A stretch of 6,992 nt of DNA from Enterocloster bolteae. Its GTDB lineage: Bacteria > Bacillota_A > Clostridia > Lachnospirales > Lachnospiraceae. A program made the translations under genes and the position numbers. The notes under the pieces were generated by a model, which saw only the letters and a program-made list of their open reading frames with translations, made no database searches and was not told the origin of the DNA. This document shows positions 5,697-6,992 of the stretch, one piece after another; position 1 is the stretch's first letter; every line of letters starts with the position of its first letter. The stretch covers positions 1 to 6,992 of the forward strand of contig JAETTS010000130.1 of the NCBI GenBank assembly GCA_021769025.1, in the 5' to 3' direction.

Positions 5697-6755
5697 ATGA
5701 AACTGATTAAGACAGTGGACGCAGAGGGAACCGTACTGTGTCACGATATCACGCAGATCATCAAAGGCGTTACCAAGGACGCGGTGTTCCGCAAGGGACA
5801 TGTGGTGACAAAGGAGGACATCCCTGTTCTTTTAAGCGTTGGCAAGGACCAGCTCTATGTGTGGGAGAAGGAAGAGGGGATGCTCCATGAGAATGATGCG
5901 GCAGAAATACTCTGCGCCATGTGCAGGGGCGGACATATGGAACGCTCCCAGGCAAAGGAAGGGAAGATTGAACTGACTGCTTCCTGCGACGGCCTTTTAA
6001 AGGTGGACAATGACGGGCTTAAGGCGGTTAATGGTTTCGGGCAGATGATGATTGCCACCCGCCACGGCAACTTCCCGGTAAAGAAGGGGGACAAGCTGGC
6101 AGGCACCAGGATTATCCCGCTGGTGATTGAGGAAGAGAAGATGGCAGCTGCAAAGGAGGCGGCCTTCCGGGCATCCAAGGGAAGGCCGATCCTGGAACTG
6201 AAGCCCTTTGTACATAAAAAAGTAGGCATTGTCACCACGGGCAATGAAGTGTTCCATGGGCGGATCAAGGATACCTTTACGCCTGTCATCAAAGAGAAAA
6301 TCAGTGAGTTTGACACGGAGGTCATTGACCACGTGACCTGGGATGACGATGATGCCAAGGTAACGGCCAGTATCCTGGACATGGTTAAAAAGGGAGCCGA
6401 CGTGGTGATCTGTACCGGCGGCATGAGCGTTGACCCGGATGACAAGACTCCCCTTGCCATCCGCAACACAGGGGCCAGGGTGGTTTCATACGGGGCGCCG
6501 GTGCTTCCTGGCGCCATGTTCCTTCTGGCATACCTTGACGTGGCGGACGGGGATGAAAGGCGCACCGCTGCCATCATGGGGCTTCCTGGCTGTGTGATGT
6601 ATGCAAAGCGCACCATATTTGACCTGGTCCTGCCGCGGATCATGGCGGACGATGCAGTGACACCCCAGGACCTGGCAGCCCTTGGACAGGGCGGTCTCTG
6701 TCTGAACTGTCCTGTCTGTACCTTCCCCAACTGCGGATTTGGAAAAGGAATGTAG
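5697..6755 (+). CDS. MoeA-like molybdopterin-binding protein with four-cysteine C-terminus
   Basis: Cytoplasmic protein of 352 residues related to MoeA, which inserts molybdate into adenylylated molybdopterin. The MoCF/MoeA-type core spans about residues 173-315. It shows [10 protein letters not shown] (176-185), [17 protein letters not shown] (236-252), the loop [10 protein letters not shown] (265-274) and [17 protein letters not shown] (294-310), the counterpart of GLPGNPVS in MoeA. It is shorter than the roughly 400-residue MoeA and probably lacks or reduces the C-terminal domain IV. The tail instead carries C335-x2-C338-x2-C341-x4-C346, a possible metal or Fe-S site. Similar proteins occur in anaerobes near molybdenum-hydroxylase genes, so a specialised maturation role is possible. 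GGAGG (5682-5686) precedes the ATG by 10 bases, with AAGGA also nearby. It is followed by moaC after 14 bases. Confidence 0.85.
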   Translation: MKLIKTVDAEGTVLCHDITQIIKGVTKDAVFRKGHVVTKEDIPVLLSVGKDQLYVWEKEEGMLHENDAAEILCAMCRGGHMERSQAKEGKIELTASCDGLLKVDNDGLKAVNGFGQMMIATRHGNFPVKKGDKLAGTRIIPLVIEEEKMAAAKEAAFRASKGRPILELKPFVHKKVGIVTTGNEVFHGRIKDTFTPVIKEKISEFDTEVIDHVTWDDDDAKVTASILDMVKKGADVVICTGGMSVDPDDKTPLAIRNTGARVVSYGAPVLPGAMFLLAYLDVADGDERRTAAIMGLPGCVMYAKRTIFDLVLPRIMADDAVTPQDLAALGQGGLCLNCPVCTFPNCGFGKGM

Positions 6756-6760
6756 GAGGA
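6754..6760 (+). promoter_or_regulatory. Ribosome binding site of moaC overlapping the moeA-like stop codon
   Basis: AGGAGGA begins inside the TAG stop (6753-6755) of the upstream gene and lies 9 bases before the moaC ATG. Translation of the two genes is probably coupled. Confidence 0.75.
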
Positions 6761-6769
6761 GCGGCAGAG

Positions 6770-6992
6770 ATGGAATTTACACATTTTGATGAACAGGGCA
6801 ATGCCCTGATGGTGGATGTGGGGGATAAGGCGGATACCAAGAGGGAAGCAGTGGCCAAGGGCAGCATTTTCATGAGCAGTGAATGCCTGAAAAAAGTGAC
6901 GGAAGGTACCATGGCCAAGGGGGACGTGCTTGGGGTAGCCAGGGTAGCAGGCATCATGGGGGCAAAACGCACCTCCGACCTGATCCCGTTAT
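6770..6992 (+). CDS. moaC: Cyclic pyranopterin monophosphate synthase MoaC (5' part, cut by window edge)
   Basis: The first 74 codons of a protein normally about 155-160 residues long; the rest lies beyond the right edge. The recognisable MoaC start includes [20 protein letters not shown], then [28 protein letters not shown] and SDLIPL, the last leading into the conserved CHPL that would follow. With MoaA, MoaC converts the rearranged GTP intermediate (3',8-cyclo-GTP) to cyclic pyranopterin monophosphate, the first stage of molybdenum-cofactor synthesis. The start codon is fixed by the AGGAGGA 9 bases upstream. Its place directly after the moeA-like gene indicates a molybdenum-cofactor operon. 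The frame is intact as far as visible. Confidence 0.95.
   Translation, partial: MEFTHFDEQGNALMVDVGDKADTKREAVAKGSIFMSSECLKKVTEGTMAKGDVLGVARVAGIMGAKRTSDLIPL

Noticed and set aside
5855..6784. Long minus-strand open frame of 309 codons opposite the moeA-like gene
   Set aside because: Low-complexity Ser/Pro/Arg-rich translation with no family resemblance, lying fully antisense to a clear MoeA-like gene; it arises from codon bias on the other strand.

Overview
The window looks like chromosome from an anaerobic Firmicute, most probably a Clostridia/Lachnospiraceae gut organism. Supporting signs are strong AGGAGG-type ribosome binding sites, AT-rich intergenic DNA around moderately GC-rich genes, sigma-A-like promoters, and a C-terminal-cysteine MoeA-like protein next to moaC. 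The placement is an inference; no rRNA or taxonomic marker is present. There is no CRISPR array, tRNA, complete mobile element or phage gene.

Region 1 (about 200-4360) is a compact catabolic-looking module. Three genes on the minus strand are read in the order CtBP-like D-2-hydroxyacid dehydrogenase (3261-2242), RraA-family aldolase/decarboxylase-like protein (2192-1506) and SLC13/DASS-type anion transporter (1483-203). The gaps are 49 and 22 bases, so this is very likely one operon. A LysR-type regulator (3441-4358) is divergently transcribed from a 179-base intergenic region where the two predicted promoters overlap. Taken together the genes suggest uptake of an organic anion, NAD-dependent oxidation or reduction at a 2-hydroxy/2-oxo position and C-C cleavage, switched by a LysR protein that senses the compound. 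The substrate cannot be read from the sequence.

Region 2 (about 4360-5600) holds decayed DNA. It contains a frameshifted remnant of a small PH/GRAM-like domain protein (plus strand), a 9-bp inverted repeat, a strong plus-strand intrinsic terminator with no clear gene in front of it, and a GntR-family regulator (minus strand) that has lost the start of its DNA-binding domain and carries a further frameshift. A possible third remnant lies at the extreme left edge (1-231, minus strand).

Region 3 (about 5600-6992) is the start of a molybdenum-cofactor operon: a 352-residue MoeA-like molybdopterin-binding protein with a four-cysteine tail, then moaC, which runs off the right edge. Its promoter carries a perfect 8-bp dyad directly after the predicted transcription start. 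That dyad shares the framework CGTTAT-N12-ATAAC with a dyad over the lysR promoter in Region 1. The framework resembles ModE-type molybdate-responsive operators, which hints, without proof, at common control of the two regions.
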